This document shows positions 9,610 to 17,996 of a stretch of DNA of 64,000 bases, one piece after another. The translations under genes were made by a program, and so were the position numbers. Below the pieces are notes generated by a model. It saw only the letters and a program-made list of their open reading frames with translations, was not told the origin of the DNA and did no database searches. Location: positions 1 to 64,000 of the forward strand of contig DATENM010000018.1 in NCBI GenBank assembly GCA_035275065.1. The letters run 5' to 3'. The stretch is from Blastocatellia bacterium. Its GTDB lineage: Bacteria; Acidobacteriota; Blastocatellia; UBA7656. Numbering within the stretch: position 1 is the stretch's first letter; each line of letters opens with the position of its first letter.

Positions 9610-9679
9610 GTTTGGAGTGCCGCTTTCAGGCGGAACGCTTCGCAGACATAATCTTCCGCCTGAAGGCCGTGCTCCAAAC
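9610..9679. repeat. Inverted repeat with 26-base arms
   Basis: GTTTGGAGTGCCGCTTTCAG with its continuation GCGGAA is matched by the near-perfect complement starting TTCCGCCTGAAGG and ending CTCCAAAC. Only a few mismatches interrupt the stem, and the loop is about 18 bases. It sits just after the nucleotidyltransferase-like gene. It may act as a terminator, although no T-tract follows, or be a dispersed palindromic repeat. The rest of the gap to 10,060 holds no convincing gene; a weaker hairpin (GGCCGCCCGCCT / AGGTGCGAGCGGCC, about 9,983-10,017) lies shortly before the next start. Confidence 0.6.
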
Positions 9680-10060
9680 ATATCCCTTCATTGACTCACC
9701 ACCCGGTTGTAAAAGTGCTTGAGATTACCGTTTTCATTATGTTATAAAGCACGCTGTCAGTAATTGCTTGGCGGAAGAGTGGAGTCAAGACGATCCTCGA
9801 TTTTCTTCCCACTAAGAAAACAAAAGGTAAAGCACAGACAAGACCAACGAGGTGGTGCGCCTGCGTGCGCGCAATACTCCCTTAGTAAGGCGTTACTCTA
9901 TCGTCGCCCCGATGGTCTGCGCCGCCCGCTCATCGTTCCCGTGGTGAGAGGGACTGCGTAAAACGAAAACGACACAACTAAGGCCGCCCGCCTTGAAAGA
10001 GGAGGTGCGAGCGGCCTCTTACCCATTCTGCGACTCGGAATCGAAAGGAGAAAAGACTTT

Positions 10061-12619
10061 ATGCGTAAGATATGGTTTGTGTTATTCCTGGTTGCTTTGA
10101 TCGCCCCTTCGATGACAAAGCTCGGCGCGTCGAGCGCTGCCTCGGCGACAAAGATTAGCCCCTGGCAATCCGCCGTCATAGGGTTGCCCAACTACGACAT
10201 ACGCAACGAGGTTGCGGAGGTCGAGAGACTCTCGGCTGCGAAAGCGCCGGGCGAGAGCGCCGGTTTGCAAGCGCGGAAGAACGCGATTGAAAATTTCCGC
10301 GCCGCCCTTTCACCTGAAGCCCGCGAAAACCTGCGCTACGAAATCAACGAGGCGGGCGTCCCGAAGGTTTTCTTCAATCTCGCCTCGGCGTTGTCCCGAC
10401 CCTCGACCGGGTCCGCCGATCAGGTGGCGCGCGCGTTTCTCAGGCAGCACAACGACGTTTTCGGGCTGACGAGGAGTGAAGTGCGCGGCCTGAAACTTGA
10501 AAACACGGATAATGATCAGGGCATTACATTCCTGAATTACACTCAGACGATTGATGGCATTTCCGTATTTCAAGGCCAGGTGCAGATGGCCATAGGCGCT
10601 GCCGGGGAAGTGCTCAGTGTTATGGAAGGCGCGGTCATCCCGAACGGTGATATCAATACGACCCCGGTTTTGTCTGAAGGGCAGGCGCTCAACCAGGCGT
10701 TCAAGTATTCGGGCCGATTGGCCCCCGCCGCGATTGAGATGGTTGAGGCTCGTTCGGAGCGAGGCGGGCGCGCCCGTTTCCGAAACCCGCTAGGCCCCGG
10801 CTATGAAGACATACTCTCGGAGCTGGCCGTCATGCGCGTGGGCGACCGGGGCGTGCTCGCCTGGCACTCTTACGTCGAGGCCGGCGCAAGCGAGTGGTAC
10901 GAGATATGTTTGGACGCGAACACGGGCGCGCTGTTGTTGCGCAATAACCTCTACGCGGACGCGGCGCAGGGAACGGTCGCGACGCGAGACCCGATTTCCA
11001 CGCCGCGCACGCTACAATCTTTCGTGGGCGACACCGTGATAAATACGGCGGCGGGGTGGATGGGCACTTCGACCGTCACGACAGGCAACAACGTAGAATC
11101 GTACCTCGACACGGACGCGAACAACACTCCCGACCCCAACAACACGGCGGGGCTTTCGAACGGGCACGCTTCTTCTGCAACGCAGGATTTCACGTTCCCG
11201 TTCACGCTCGGCGTAGACCCGCGCACGCAAAGGCCCGCGTCGGTGACGAACCTCTTCTACTTCTGCAACGTCATGCATGACTTCGTCTACAGGCTCGGCT
11301 TCACGGAGTCGGCTGGGAACTTCCAGACCAACAACTTCGGTCGCGGCGGCACGGGTAACGATTCCGTCAGGGCCGAAGCGCAAGACGGGTCGGGCACAAA
11401 CAACGCCAACTTTGCGACCCCGCCCGAAGGGAGCCGCCCGCGCATGCAGCAGTTCCTCTTCACGCAAGGGACGACCTCTCTCAGCGACGACCGCGACAGT
11501 TCGGAAGACGGTGACGTTGTGCTGCATGAGTACGGTCACGGCGTATCGAATCGCCTTGTCGGCGGGCCTGCCAACACTAGCTGCCTCGGCGGCACCCAAG
11601 CGGGCGCTATGGGCGAAGGCTGGTCGGATTACTGGGCGATTACTTTCTACAACGATGGCCGCGTAGGCGAGTACGTGACCAACAACACCACTAACGGCAT
11701 CAGGCGCGCGGCCTACACGGTCCCGGCCAACCCGGTCCACGATTCTTACGCAGACCTCGGCGTCGGGGGATTTGAAGTTCACCGCGACGGGGAAGTCTGG
11801 GCCGCTGCCCTGTGGGACCTCCGCGTCACGCTGGGCGCTGCCATAGCCGACCGCATTGTGTTGGAAGGCATGAAATTCACGCCTTGCAGCCCCTCGTTTC
11901 TCAACGCCCGCGACGGAATATTGCAAGCCGACCAGAGCATCAACGGCGGCGCGAACAGGTGCAACATCTGGACAGTCTTCGCGCGTCACGGCATGGGCGT
12001 GTCGGCGACGGGTAACAACGGGACCACGCACAACGCCGCGACTGATGTCCCGTCAGACTGCGGAGGCGGCGGAGGCGGAACGACCGTCTTCTTCGATAAC
12101 TTCGAGACCAGCCTGGGCTGGGTGACTAATGCTAATGGCACCGATACGGCAACGACGGGCCAGTGGGAGCGCGGCAACCCGGAGGACACCAACTCTAGCG
12201 GGCCGAAGCAACTCGGCACGACCATCAGCGGAGTCAACGACCTGGTGACGGGCAGGCTCGCGGGCGCATCGGCTGGGGTTAACGACATAGACGGCGGCGT
12301 GACATCAATTCGCTCGCCCTCAATCACTCTGCCCGCGACGGGCACTCTGACCTTGTCGTTCAGTTTCTATCTGGCGCACGGGAGCAACGCTTCGAGCGCA
12401 GACTTTTTGCGAGTAAGTATCGTAAGCGGGGCGACTACCACAACGGTCTTCCAGAGGCTGGGCGCGGCGGCGGATGTAGACGCCGCGTGGGCCTCGACCA
12501 GTGTTAGCCTGAACGCCTTCGCCGGTCAGACAGTAACGATTCGAATCGAGGCCGCCGATGCTTCCGGGGCGAGCCTCGTGGAGGCTGGCATTGACGATGT
12601 CAGGGTGACAAGACAGTAA
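10061..12619 (+). CDS. Secreted M36 (fungalysin-type) metallopeptidase
   Basis: An 852-residue secreted zinc protease. It has a signal peptide (MRKIWFVLFLVALIAPS) and an FTP-like inhibitory propeptide (about 40-300, including QVQMAIGAAGEVLSVMEGA). The M36 catalytic domain carries HEYGH (about 489-493) and the downstream glutamate motif GEGWSDYW (about 517-524). The conserved segment NLFYFCNVMHDFVYRLGF comes before the active site. A glycine linker (about 668-674) joins it to a C-terminal jelly-roll/MAM-like domain (FFDNFETSLGWVTN; IDDVRVT at the end). M36 enzymes digest extracellular protein after self-removal of the propeptide. AAAGGAG lies upstream of the ATG, and a strong terminator follows the stop. 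It is the second large secreted protease within 6 kb. Confidence 0.93.
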   Translation: MRKIWFVLFLVALIAPSMTKLGASSAASATKISPWQSAVIGLPNYDIRNEVAEVERLSAAKAPGESAGLQARKNAIENFRAALSPEARENLRYEINEAGVPKVFFNLASALSRPSTGSADQVARAFLRQHNDVFGLTRSEVRGLKLENTDNDQGITFLNYTQTIDGISVFQGQVQMAIGAAGEVLSVMEGAVIPNGDINTTPVLSEGQALNQAFKYSGRLAPAAIEMVEARSERGGRARFRNPLGPGYEDILSELAVMRVGDRGVLAWHSYVEAGASEWYEICLDANTGALLLRNNLYADAAQGTVATRDPISTPRTLQSFVGDTVINTAAGWMGTSTVTTGNNVESYLDTDANNTPDPNNTAGLSNGHASSATQDFTFPFTLGVDPRTQRPASVTNLFYFCNVMHDFVYRLGFTESAGNFQTNNFGRGGTGNDSVRAEAQDGSGTNNANFATPPEGSRPRMQQFLFTQGTTSLSDDRDSSEDGDVVLHEYGHGVSNRLVGGPANTSCLGGTQAGAMGEGWSDYWAITFYNDGRVGEYVTNNTTNGIRRAAYTVPANPVHDSYADLGVGGFEVHRDGEVWAAALWDLRVTLGAAIADRIVLEGMKFTPCSPSFLNARDGILQADQSINGGANRCNIWTVFARHGMGVSATGNNGTTHNAATDVPSDCGGGGGGTTVFFDNFETSLGWVTNANGTDTATTGQWERGNPEDTNSSGPKQLGTTISGVNDLVTGRLAGASAGVNDIDGGVTSIRSPSITLPATGTLTLSFSFYLAHGSNASSADFLRVSIVSGATTTTVFQRLGAAADVDAAWASTSVSLNAFAGQTVTIRIEAADASGASLVEAGIDDVRVTRQ

Positions 12620-12637
12620 CAGCAGCATGGACTTTGC

Positions 12638-12672
12638 GAGAGGCGAGGGTGATTAGCTCTCGCCTCTTTTTT
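12638..12672 (+). terminator. Rho-independent terminator after the M36 peptidase
   Basis: GAGAGGCGAG and CTCGCCTCT form a stem with an 11-base loop, followed by a run of six to seven T residues. It begins 18 bases after the M36 peptidase stop codon. Confidence 0.85.
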
Positions 12673-12819
12673 CATGCCGAAGCGCTGCGCGCAGAGACGG
12701 GCGGCGACGACCTTCAACACGAATCTTGCGAACTAATTCAAACTCGGCTAATATCAAAAATTCTGAGTCGCGAATGATCTTTAACAATAGAGTCTAAGGC
12801 CGGCTCATTCCACGCTTAT

Positions 12820-12892
12820 GACTCGTTCGTCTAGGGGCCTAGGACACCGCCCTTTCACGGCGGTAACACGGGTTCAAATCCCGTACGAGTCA
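12820..12892 (+). tRNA. tRNA-Glu (anticodon TTC)
   Basis: A full 73-base cloverleaf. The acceptor stem is GACTCGT / ACGAGTC with discriminator A. The anticodon stem-loop is CCGCC-CTTTCAC-GGCGG, giving anticodon TTC, and the T-arm is CGGGTTCAAATCCCG. CCA is not encoded. The gene is intact although its 3' 44 bases form part of the attachment site of the mobile element that follows. Confidence 0.97.
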
Positions 12893-12897
12893 TCCTT
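12849..12897. repeat. Left attachment site (49-bp direct repeat copy 1)
   Basis: It starts in the 3' side of the anticodon region of tRNA-Glu (GCCCTTTCACGG) and ends five bases past the tRNA at CATCCTT. It is identical over 49 bases to 25,873-25,921. The identity breaks immediately outside on both sides (C versus T on the left, T versus A on the right). Confidence 0.92.
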
Positions 12898-12902
12898 TCC
12901 TA

Positions 12903-14003
12903 TTAAACACTTACAGCTAATTCCGCAATCGCCACATTTGGAGCGGTGACGCTATGGTGACAAGCTTCGCCGAATACCGCATCTAATTTCTCTACTGCGT
13001 CAGCTAGAAAAGCAGGACTCAGGTGTTGATACCTCGCGGCCATTCTCAAGTCCTTATGTCCTAGTAACTGAGCTACGGTGTGAATGTCTGCGCCCGACAT
13101 TCTGAGCCATGAGGCGGCAGTGTGTCTAAGATCGTGAAATCTGAAATCTTCTATCTCAACTGCCTTACAAGTTCGCTGGAAAGCAACGCTAACTTGTTCT
13201 GGCGTAAGTAGTGGAAACAGCCTATCCATTGGTCTAGTGTTATGACTAAAGGGCAAAGAAATGAACGCTTGTTCGGCGGATTTATTCAAGTAGATGATTC
13301 TACCTTCTCCATTTTTTGTTTGTGGTAGCAGAATCCTATGATGGGCTATATCAACATCGAGCCATCTAAGATTTAGGATTTCGGATCGCCGCATCCCTGT
13401 ACACACAGCGATAGCAACAATCGGGCGCAGCCAATCAGGACAGGCGCGCATCAATTCTTTAAGTTCAGTAGGTTGAAGATAACGTACACGACCGGCAGGA
13501 ACTCGCGGAGACTTTATCCCTTGTGCAGGATTAAGAGGTATGATTTCCCACTCTACAGCCAGCCGTAAGAGGTGTTTTAAGACGTTCAACTCTTTTTGAA
13601 TGGTATGGGCCGATACTTCTCCACTCCTCTTAGTGATATATCGTTGAACATCTAGCCGTCTAATAGCTGATAGCTGACCAGCAAAAAATGTTGAAAGGTG
13701 TTTTTCAACTATTCCCTGCTCCCGCTCATAGGCTTTAAGTGACAACCTAGCTTTTTGATGGGATAGAAAACGCGCAGCCACTTCTATAAATGTCTCTTCT
13801 CCAGGTGGAGCAAAACCCAAAGTTCTTGCCTGCTCGACTCTGAGCATTTCTGCCGCCCTTGCGTTAGTCGCTTGTGAGAGAGTCTGAGCGTCTGTGCTAC
13901 GGCGGCGGCGGCGGCCTTGAATATCAGTCCAAGTAATCCAATAGCCAGAGCGATCTTTGCGTTTATAGACTCCATCTCTATCCACCTTCTTACTCTTAGC
14001 CAC
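12903..14003 (-). CDS. int: Tyrosine recombinase (integrase) of the element
   Basis: A 366-residue phage-type integrase. Residues 1-60 form a basic arm-binding region (MAKSKKVDRDGVYKRKDRSGYW), about 70-160 a SAM-like core-binding domain, and about 180-345 the catalytic domain. Catalytic residues visible are R about 205 (CTGMRRSEIL), HDLRH about 291-295, GHKD, and the nucleophile Y about 325 (ARYQHLS). The start is GTG at 14003 with AGGAGGAA seven bases upstream. Only two bases separate it from the stop of the preceding gene, so the two are probably co-translated. Its stop lies six bases from the attachment repeat. It should catalyse integration at and excision from tRNA-Glu. Confidence 0.95.
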   Translation of the reverse strand: MAKSKKVDRDGVYKRKDRSGYWITWTDIQGRRRRRSTDAQTLSQATNARAAEMLRVEQARTLGFAPPGEETFIEVAARFLSHQKARLSLKAYEREQGIVEKHLSTFFAGQLSAIRRLDVQRYITKRSGEVSAHTIQKELNVLKHLLRLAVEWEIIPLNPAQGIKSPRVPAGRVRYLQPTELKELMRACPDWLRPIVAIAVCTGMRRSEILNLRWLDVDIAHHRILLPQTKNGEGRIIYLNKSAEQAFISLPFSHNTRPMDRLFPLLTPEQVSVAFQRTCKAVEIEDFRFHDLRHTAASWLRMSGADIHTVAQLLGHKDLRMAARYQHLSPAFLADAVEKLDAVFGEACHHSVTAPNVAIAELAVSV

Positions 14004-14005
14004 GT

Positions 14006-14665
14006 CTATTTCCTCCTATTCTTTGCTTTTGGACTTCCAAGTGCCTCTCTCTTATTGTCTTTTTGGACTCGTTGTTGTTTGTATTTCTCTGGGTATTGCT
14101 CGCGCCATTTACGAACTCTCCGAATCCCGTTGCACTTCCTTGAACAACAAGGCTGATCTATCCGCCCAGCCCAATAGATATTTTCGCAGATAGTACATTC
14201 ACGAATACGGCTTGACTCAACACCCACTAGGGCATCCGCTAAGGGAGTTGGCTTTACTACAATCTTCCCCTCTTTATCAGTTCCTAGTGTTGCTAATGCT
14301 TGTGTCACAGGCAGCGATAGCTTCTTACCAATTTCCCCTCTAGCAATTTGCCGAAGTATTATTTTTGCCTCTATAAGAAGAGAATATCGAAGATCAAATT
14401 CCTGTAGAGTGTCTATGCGTATTGAACCAATAAAATCCTGAACCTCAATAGGTAGTGGTGCAATGATCTTCTTATATCCATTTATCCAATCCTGCGGATC
14501 ATAGGTTCCTTGTTCAAGGAATGTGGCGAATATTTCTTGGGGAGTTTTGATGTTCGGAGGAAGTAGGTTTACAAGATTAATTAGCTCGCCAAGCTTTTGA
14601 GATACTGGCTTGGTGCGTAACACTTGTCGGCGAAAATCATTTTTCATCTGTTGGACTTGTTCCAT
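14006..14665 (-). CDS. CGNR-like zinc-finger protein, co-transcribed with the integrase
   Basis: A 219-residue protein of unknown function. The C-terminal 80 residues contain a zinc-binding pattern CTICENIYWAGRIDQPCCS-RKC followed by an arginine-rich tail (RRVRKWREQYPEKYK and KRE, KNRRK). This resembles the CGNR/ABATE-type zinc finger of bacterial transcription regulators. The N-terminal 130 residues are helical and lack a recognised domain. It ends two bases before the integrase start. It may therefore help control integrase expression or act in recombination; that is inference from position only. No clear ribosome-binding site precedes the ATG at 14665. Confidence 0.75.
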   Translation of the reverse strand: MEQVQQMKNDFRRQVLRTKPVSQKLGELINLVNLLPPNIKTPQEIFATFLEQGTYDPQDWINGYKKIIAPLPIEVQDFIGSIRIDTLQEFDLRYSLLIEAKIILRQIARGEIGKKLSLPVTQALATLGTDKEGKIVVKPTPLADALVGVESSRIRECTICENIYWAGRIDQPCCSRKCNGIRRVRKWREQYPEKYKQQRVQKDNKREALGSPKAKNRRK

Positions 14666-14741
14666 AGATATATGAAGCGATTTATGATAGCATACAGTCT
14701 GTCTTAGCGCAACTGACTAACATAAAGGAGTATTGAATAAG

Positions 14742-14942
14742 ATGGCGACAAGTGTTACAGGTATGGAACCACTGGCGGTTGATTTAGAGCAGGCGTCGAA
14801 AATAATTCCGCTCAGTATTCACACGTTACGAGCTTACGAGCGGAAAGGGCTGATCAAAGCGACCCGCGTGGGAAGGCGTGTCCTGATCCCGATTAGTGAG
14901 TTGCAGAGGATAGTTAGGGAAGGCATCCAGACCGAAAAATAA
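14742..14942 (+). CDS. MerR/excisionase-family small DNA-binding protein
   Basis: A 66-residue winged-helix protein: VDLEQASKIIPLSIHTLRAYERKGLIKATRVGRRVLIPISELQRIV, the classic helix-turn-helix plus wing of the excisionase (Xis) family. It is transcribed divergently from the recombinase operon. That position fits a recombination directionality factor or a repressor of the integrase promoter. The ATG at 14742 sits 11 bases after AAAGGAG; an in-frame TTG at 14733 is too close to that sequence. Confidence 0.85.
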   Translation: MATSVTGMEPLAVDLEQASKIIPLSIHTLRAYERKGLIKATRVGRRVLIPISELQRIVREGIQTEK

Positions 14943-14977
14943 GCTCGCTTGACTGAGCGGCAAGCCCTAATAATCAA

Positions 14978-15013
14978 TAAAAAGGCCAGCCCCGCTAGGC
15001 TGACCCTTTTCTA
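14978..15013 (+). terminator. Terminator-like hairpin after the excisionase-like gene
   Basis: AAAAAGGCCAGCC and GGCTGACCCTTTT form a stem around a six-base loop, and A- and T-rich tracts on the two sides make it work in either direction. It ends just before the tRNA-like sequence. Confidence 0.65.
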
Positions 15014-15028
15014 AAGATTGAACTTTGT

Positions 15029-15101
15029 GCCCCTGTAGCTCAACCGGATAGAGCACGCGCCTACTAAGCCGACGATCCCAGTTCGAGCCTGGGCAGGGGC
15101 G
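15029..15101 (+). tRNA. Degenerate tRNA (tRNA-Arg-like backbone, apparent anticodon ACT)
   Basis: The acceptor stem (GCCCCTG / CAGGGGC), D-stem (GCTC / GAGC) and T-arm (CCCAG-TTCGAGC-CTGGG) are all perfect. The overall sequence resembles bacterial tRNA-Arg(TCT). The anticodon stem is poor: CGCGC faces GCCGA, so only the two pairs next to the loop can form unless two bases are bulged. The loop is CTACTAA, giving ACT rather than TCT. It lies inside the mobile element, in front of the replication ATPase. It may be a decayed or unconventional tRNA carried by the element, or a tRNA mimic. Confidence 0.6.
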
Positions 15102-15193
15102 ACCCATTCCATTTTGGTTGGGCCGAGAACATTATACCTCTTCCCGGCCTCAATCTCAATGGCAACCACTAAAATTAATACCGGAGATTACAG

Positions 15194-16771
15194 ATGTCTG
15201 CACTTGCTAATCAGGATAAGGAAGGCGAAGAGGATGATACAACAAACAAGGCTAGTCCTCTACCGGAGATAGATGCGGATATTCAAAGCCTGCCAATAAT
15301 AACTGCACAGGCTTGGTCGGCGCTTCAAAAAGCTAATGATCCGCCATACTTATTTCGACATGGAGGCTCTATAGTCAGACTAGAACCTGATGAAGAGGGT
15401 GGTCGTATAATGCGGGAGTTGAATCTTGATGCTACACGATACGAATTAGCGCGAGTGGCGCGATGGGTTAGAGAGCGGAAAGGCAATAAAGGGGCTGTGG
15501 AGTGGGAAGATGCTAAGCCTCCAATAGATGTTGTAAAGGATTTGCTTGCCACTCCTACTTACCCTCTACCTGCTATAACCCGCATTACTCAGGTTCCAGT
15601 GTTTGCTTCTAATGGGGAATTACAAACAGAAGCAGGCTATCATGCGACAGCTAAGGTCTATTACTCCCCCGCTAATGAATTCGTTATAGCTGATGTTCCT
15701 AAGAATCCTTCTTCCGAAGATATAGCGAAAGCTAGGAGCTTAATCATTGACGACTTACTCTGCGATTTTCCATTTGTATCTGACGCTGATCGCGCTCATG
15801 CAGTCGGACTATTTCTACTTCCATTCGCTAGAGACTTGATTGTAGATGCAACTCCTTGTCACTTAATAGAGGCCCCAACTCCAGGAAGTGGGAAAAGTCT
15901 ACTAGCAGATGTGGCACTACGGCCAGCGGTAGGTAGAAATATAGGTGTTGTAACACAGGCTCGTGATGGTGATGAATGGAGAAAAAGATTAACTGCCCGC
16001 TTTAAGGAACTGCGTGAGGTCATTCTTATTGATAATGTCACGACAACGCTGGATTCCGGTGAGTTAGCTTCTGCACTAACTGCGCTCAATTGGGAGGATC
16101 GAATACTTGGTAGAACTGAAACCGCCAGCTTGCCTGTAAGATGTGTTTGGGTTTGCACTGCTAATAATCCAATGATGAGTACAGAGATTGCTCGTCGTTG
16201 CATTAGGATTAGGCTTGATACTGGCATAGATCGTCCCTGGATTGCGGAAAAGGGATACAAACACCCTGATCTAAGAAAATGGGTAGACGAACATCGAATC
16301 GAATTGGTCTGGGCTGCCTTAGTTTTAATCCAAGCTTGGCTTGTAGCAGACAGACCTAAACCACAATGCAAGCTGCTAGGCTCTTATGAAGAGTGGACAC
16401 GCACTATTGGGGGAATTTTAGAGAACGCAGGTATCAAAGGATTCCTAACTAACCTGGATGAATTTTATGAAGCAGCGGATATTGAAGGAGCTATTTGGAA
16501 AGACTTTGTAGAAGAATGGGCGGAGAAGCATGGTTCAAAGATAGTTACTGTTGCTACCCTGTTTAATATCGCTAATAACAACGATGGGTTTGAGTTCTCA
16601 GGCTCTAGTGAACGAGGACAACGCATTTCATTTGGAAAGCAATTGGCGCGGCAACGGGATCGTGTTATTGGTGAGCATAGAATTGTTGATTTCGGAACTG
16701 TAAAACGTGCGAAGCAATGGCGGCTGCTGCCACTGGCCCCGGCGAGCAGTGATGAGCCTCCACAGGAGTGA
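15194..16771 (+). CDS. Replication-type ATPase (primase/helicase-associated, P-loop)
   Basis: A 525-residue protein. Walker A is APTPGSGKS (about 226-234) and Walker B is EVILIDNV (about 274-281). A sensor-like CVWVCTANNPMMSTEIARRCIRIRLDTG follows, as in AAA+/SF3-like helicase modules fused to phage and plasmid primases. The N-terminal 200 residues lack primase zinc and TOPRIM motifs. The C-terminal region resembles the DNA-binding tail of such proteins. GGAG lies eight bases before the ATG. It is the only replication-like gene in the element and is followed directly by a large symmetrical repeat, so it may start replication of the excised circle. Isoleucine, ATA and AGA codon use fits the element, not the host. 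Confidence 0.78.
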   Translation: MSALANQDKEGEEDDTTNKASPLPEIDADIQSLPIITAQAWSALQKANDPPYLFRHGGSIVRLEPDEEGGRIMRELNLDATRYELARVARWVRERKGNKGAVEWEDAKPPIDVVKDLLATPTYPLPAITRITQVPVFASNGELQTEAGYHATAKVYYSPANEFVIADVPKNPSSEDIAKARSLIIDDLLCDFPFVSDADRAHAVGLFLLPFARDLIVDATPCHLIEAPTPGSGKSLLADVALRPAVGRNIGVVTQARDGDEWRKRLTARFKELREVILIDNVTTTLDSGELASALTALNWEDRILGRTETASLPVRCVWVCTANNPMMSTEIARRCIRIRLDTGIDRPWIAEKGYKHPDLRKWVDEHRIELVWAALVLIQAWLVADRPKPQCKLLGSYEEWTRTIGGILENAGIKGFLTNLDEFYEAADIEGAIWKDFVEEWAEKHGSKIVTVATLFNIANNNDGFEFSGSSERGQRISFGKQLARQRDRVIGEHRIVDFGTVKRAKQWRLLPLAPASSDEPPQE

Positions 16772-16875
16772 ATATTGTGAATATTGATGAATGTTCTGGC
16801 CCCCGTATATATAGAAAGACACAACTCTATATAGTGAGGGAATAGAAAACATTCACTGATATTCACCATATTCAC
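16768..16875. repeat. Symmetrical iteron-like inverted repeat; candidate replication origin
   Basis: Two 28-base arms (16,768-16,795 and 16,848-16,875) are complementary with about five mismatches. Each contains three TTCAC-type units spaced 9-10 bases apart (AACATTCACTGATATTCACC in the right arm). Between them a second stem, TATATAG / CTATATA, surrounds a 12-base loop. The left arm overlaps the stop codon of the replication ATPase. The helical spacing of the short units and the AT-rich centre suggest binding sites for a replication initiator. From 16,876 to 17,231 I see no gene. Confidence 0.6.
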
Positions 16876-17231
16876 CCTGAGCAAGATGAAAGAGATTAGA
16901 TAGGTAACAATTGGCTCCTTATGCAATGATCTTGCAATCCTGATGCGGGGCTAATCTGGCTATATTCTTAGTCTAACTTATGGGCGGTAAGTAGATAATA
17001 TCTTTCAGCGCAGGTTTAGTTGATTGCAAAACTCGCTTGAAAATAATTAAGCCAGTCGCCCATTACAGTTTATATATCGGATAGCCATAGCAGTTCATAG
17101 GGGTCTATGATTCGCTACCGCTGAGTGCGAGGAGCAAACTTGGCCTGATAAAATGGCAGGTAGGGCTGAGTACAATACTCTGATTCTTGGCCAACGAAAA
17201 GGATATGAATTATTGATGTGCTAGAAAAGTT

Positions 17232-17450
17232 CTATAGAGAATTCCCCAGGCAGAGGATCACTATATAGAGGATGGTAGTAACGAGTAGCCAGCCTTGTAA
17301 TGCGACGTAGCCCCAGAACAGAATGCCTACAACCATCAATAGGGCAGAGGGTAAATGCCAAGATAGTTTGCCCATAAGGGTGCTATCCCGTTCGTCTTGT
17401 TGAAAGATGCTCTGCATTCGCTGGGATTCTAAGGGCAATGACCAAGACAC
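17232..17450 (-). CDS. Small two-helix membrane protein (tentative)
   Basis: A possible 72-residue protein with a charged N-terminus and two hydrophobic segments (LPSALLMVVGILFWGYV and WLLVTTILYIVILCL). The start would be GTG and no ribosome-binding sequence is evident; a shorter start at an internal ATG is possible. It stands alone in an otherwise gene-free stretch. The composition is what a real membrane protein would have, but an AT-rich spacer could give this by chance. Confidence 0.4.
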   Translation of the reverse strand: MSWSLPLESQRMQSIFQQDERDSTLMGKLSWHLPSALLMVVGILFWGYVALQGWLLVTTILYIVILCLGNSL

Positions 17451-17648
17451 GCAACACCCAACACTGCGGGGGAAGCCACTAAGGATAGCACAGGGAAGAT
17501 GATCGAGTTGCTAATCCCTTGTCTGATTACTAAAGCAGTAGTGTGATTTCACTCTGATCTTTGATTGAATACCAACTTGCTGCGCCGATGGTATCTCAGT
17601 CTTTTTTTCGGTAGAATCTGCACAAATTCAATCGTGAGGAGTTCTCTG

Positions 17649-17996
17649 ATGGACGTTCTAACCATTGCGAGCTTTATTGCAGTACAAGTAGCAAGCGGTT
17701 TTCTGAAAGAACACGGCAAAGAAATCTACCAAAAGGTAAAAGGTATCTTAACCCCTGAGGAGCTTATCACTCTTGGCCTGCTTGAAAAGCATCCCCAAAG
17801 TAAAGAATTACAAGGTGAGGTTGCGACAGCGGTTCAAACGCATCTTAAAACTGATCCTGGTTTAGCTCAAGAGCTAGAAACTTTGATAGCAAGACTTCCA
17901 GCAATTGAGACAAAGCAAAATACAATCTCACAAACGGGCGATGGAAATATAGCCGTTCAAGATATTCAGGATAGTGAGATAAATATCAATAAATAA
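17649..17996 (+). CDS. Bell-like putative membrane-targeting effector with C-terminal amyloid-signalling (QxGxxN) motif
   Basis: A 115-residue protein; the ATG at 17649 is chosen because GTGAGGAG precedes it. Residues 1-85 are helical: a hydrophobic first helix (MDVLTIASFIAVQVASGF), an amphipathic second one, and a segment HLKTDPGLAQELETLIARL. This matches what I know of Bell domains, the bacterial counterparts of fungal HeLo/HELL cell-death domains. The C-terminal 21 residues are SQTGDGNIAVQ-DIQDSEININ, with the core QTGDGN at 95-100. That core fits QxGxxN, the consensus shared by animal RHIM and fungal PP amyloid motifs. The stop codon overlaps the start of the next gene by one base (TAATG). 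I infer a membrane-acting effector triggered by amyloid templating from its partner. The family call is by pattern, not by search. Confidence 0.75.
   Translation: MDVLTIASFIAVQVASGFLKEHGKEIYQKVKGILTPEELITLGLLEKHPQSKELQGEVATAVQTHLKTDPGLAQELETLIARLPAIETKQNTISQTGDGNIAVQDIQDSEININK

Noticed and set aside
9764..9961. A 65-codon frame upstream of the M36 peptidase
   Set aside because: No ribosome-binding site and no protein-like pattern; more likely leader DNA.
11012..12031. A 339-codon frame on the minus strand opposite the M36 peptidase
   Set aside because: Antisense to the catalytic domain with its HEYGH motif; no domain, signal peptide or ribosome-binding site.
12820..12892. Destruction of the host tRNA-Glu by integration
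   Set aside because: The 49-bp repeat restores the full 3' half, so the left copy is an intact 73-base tRNA.
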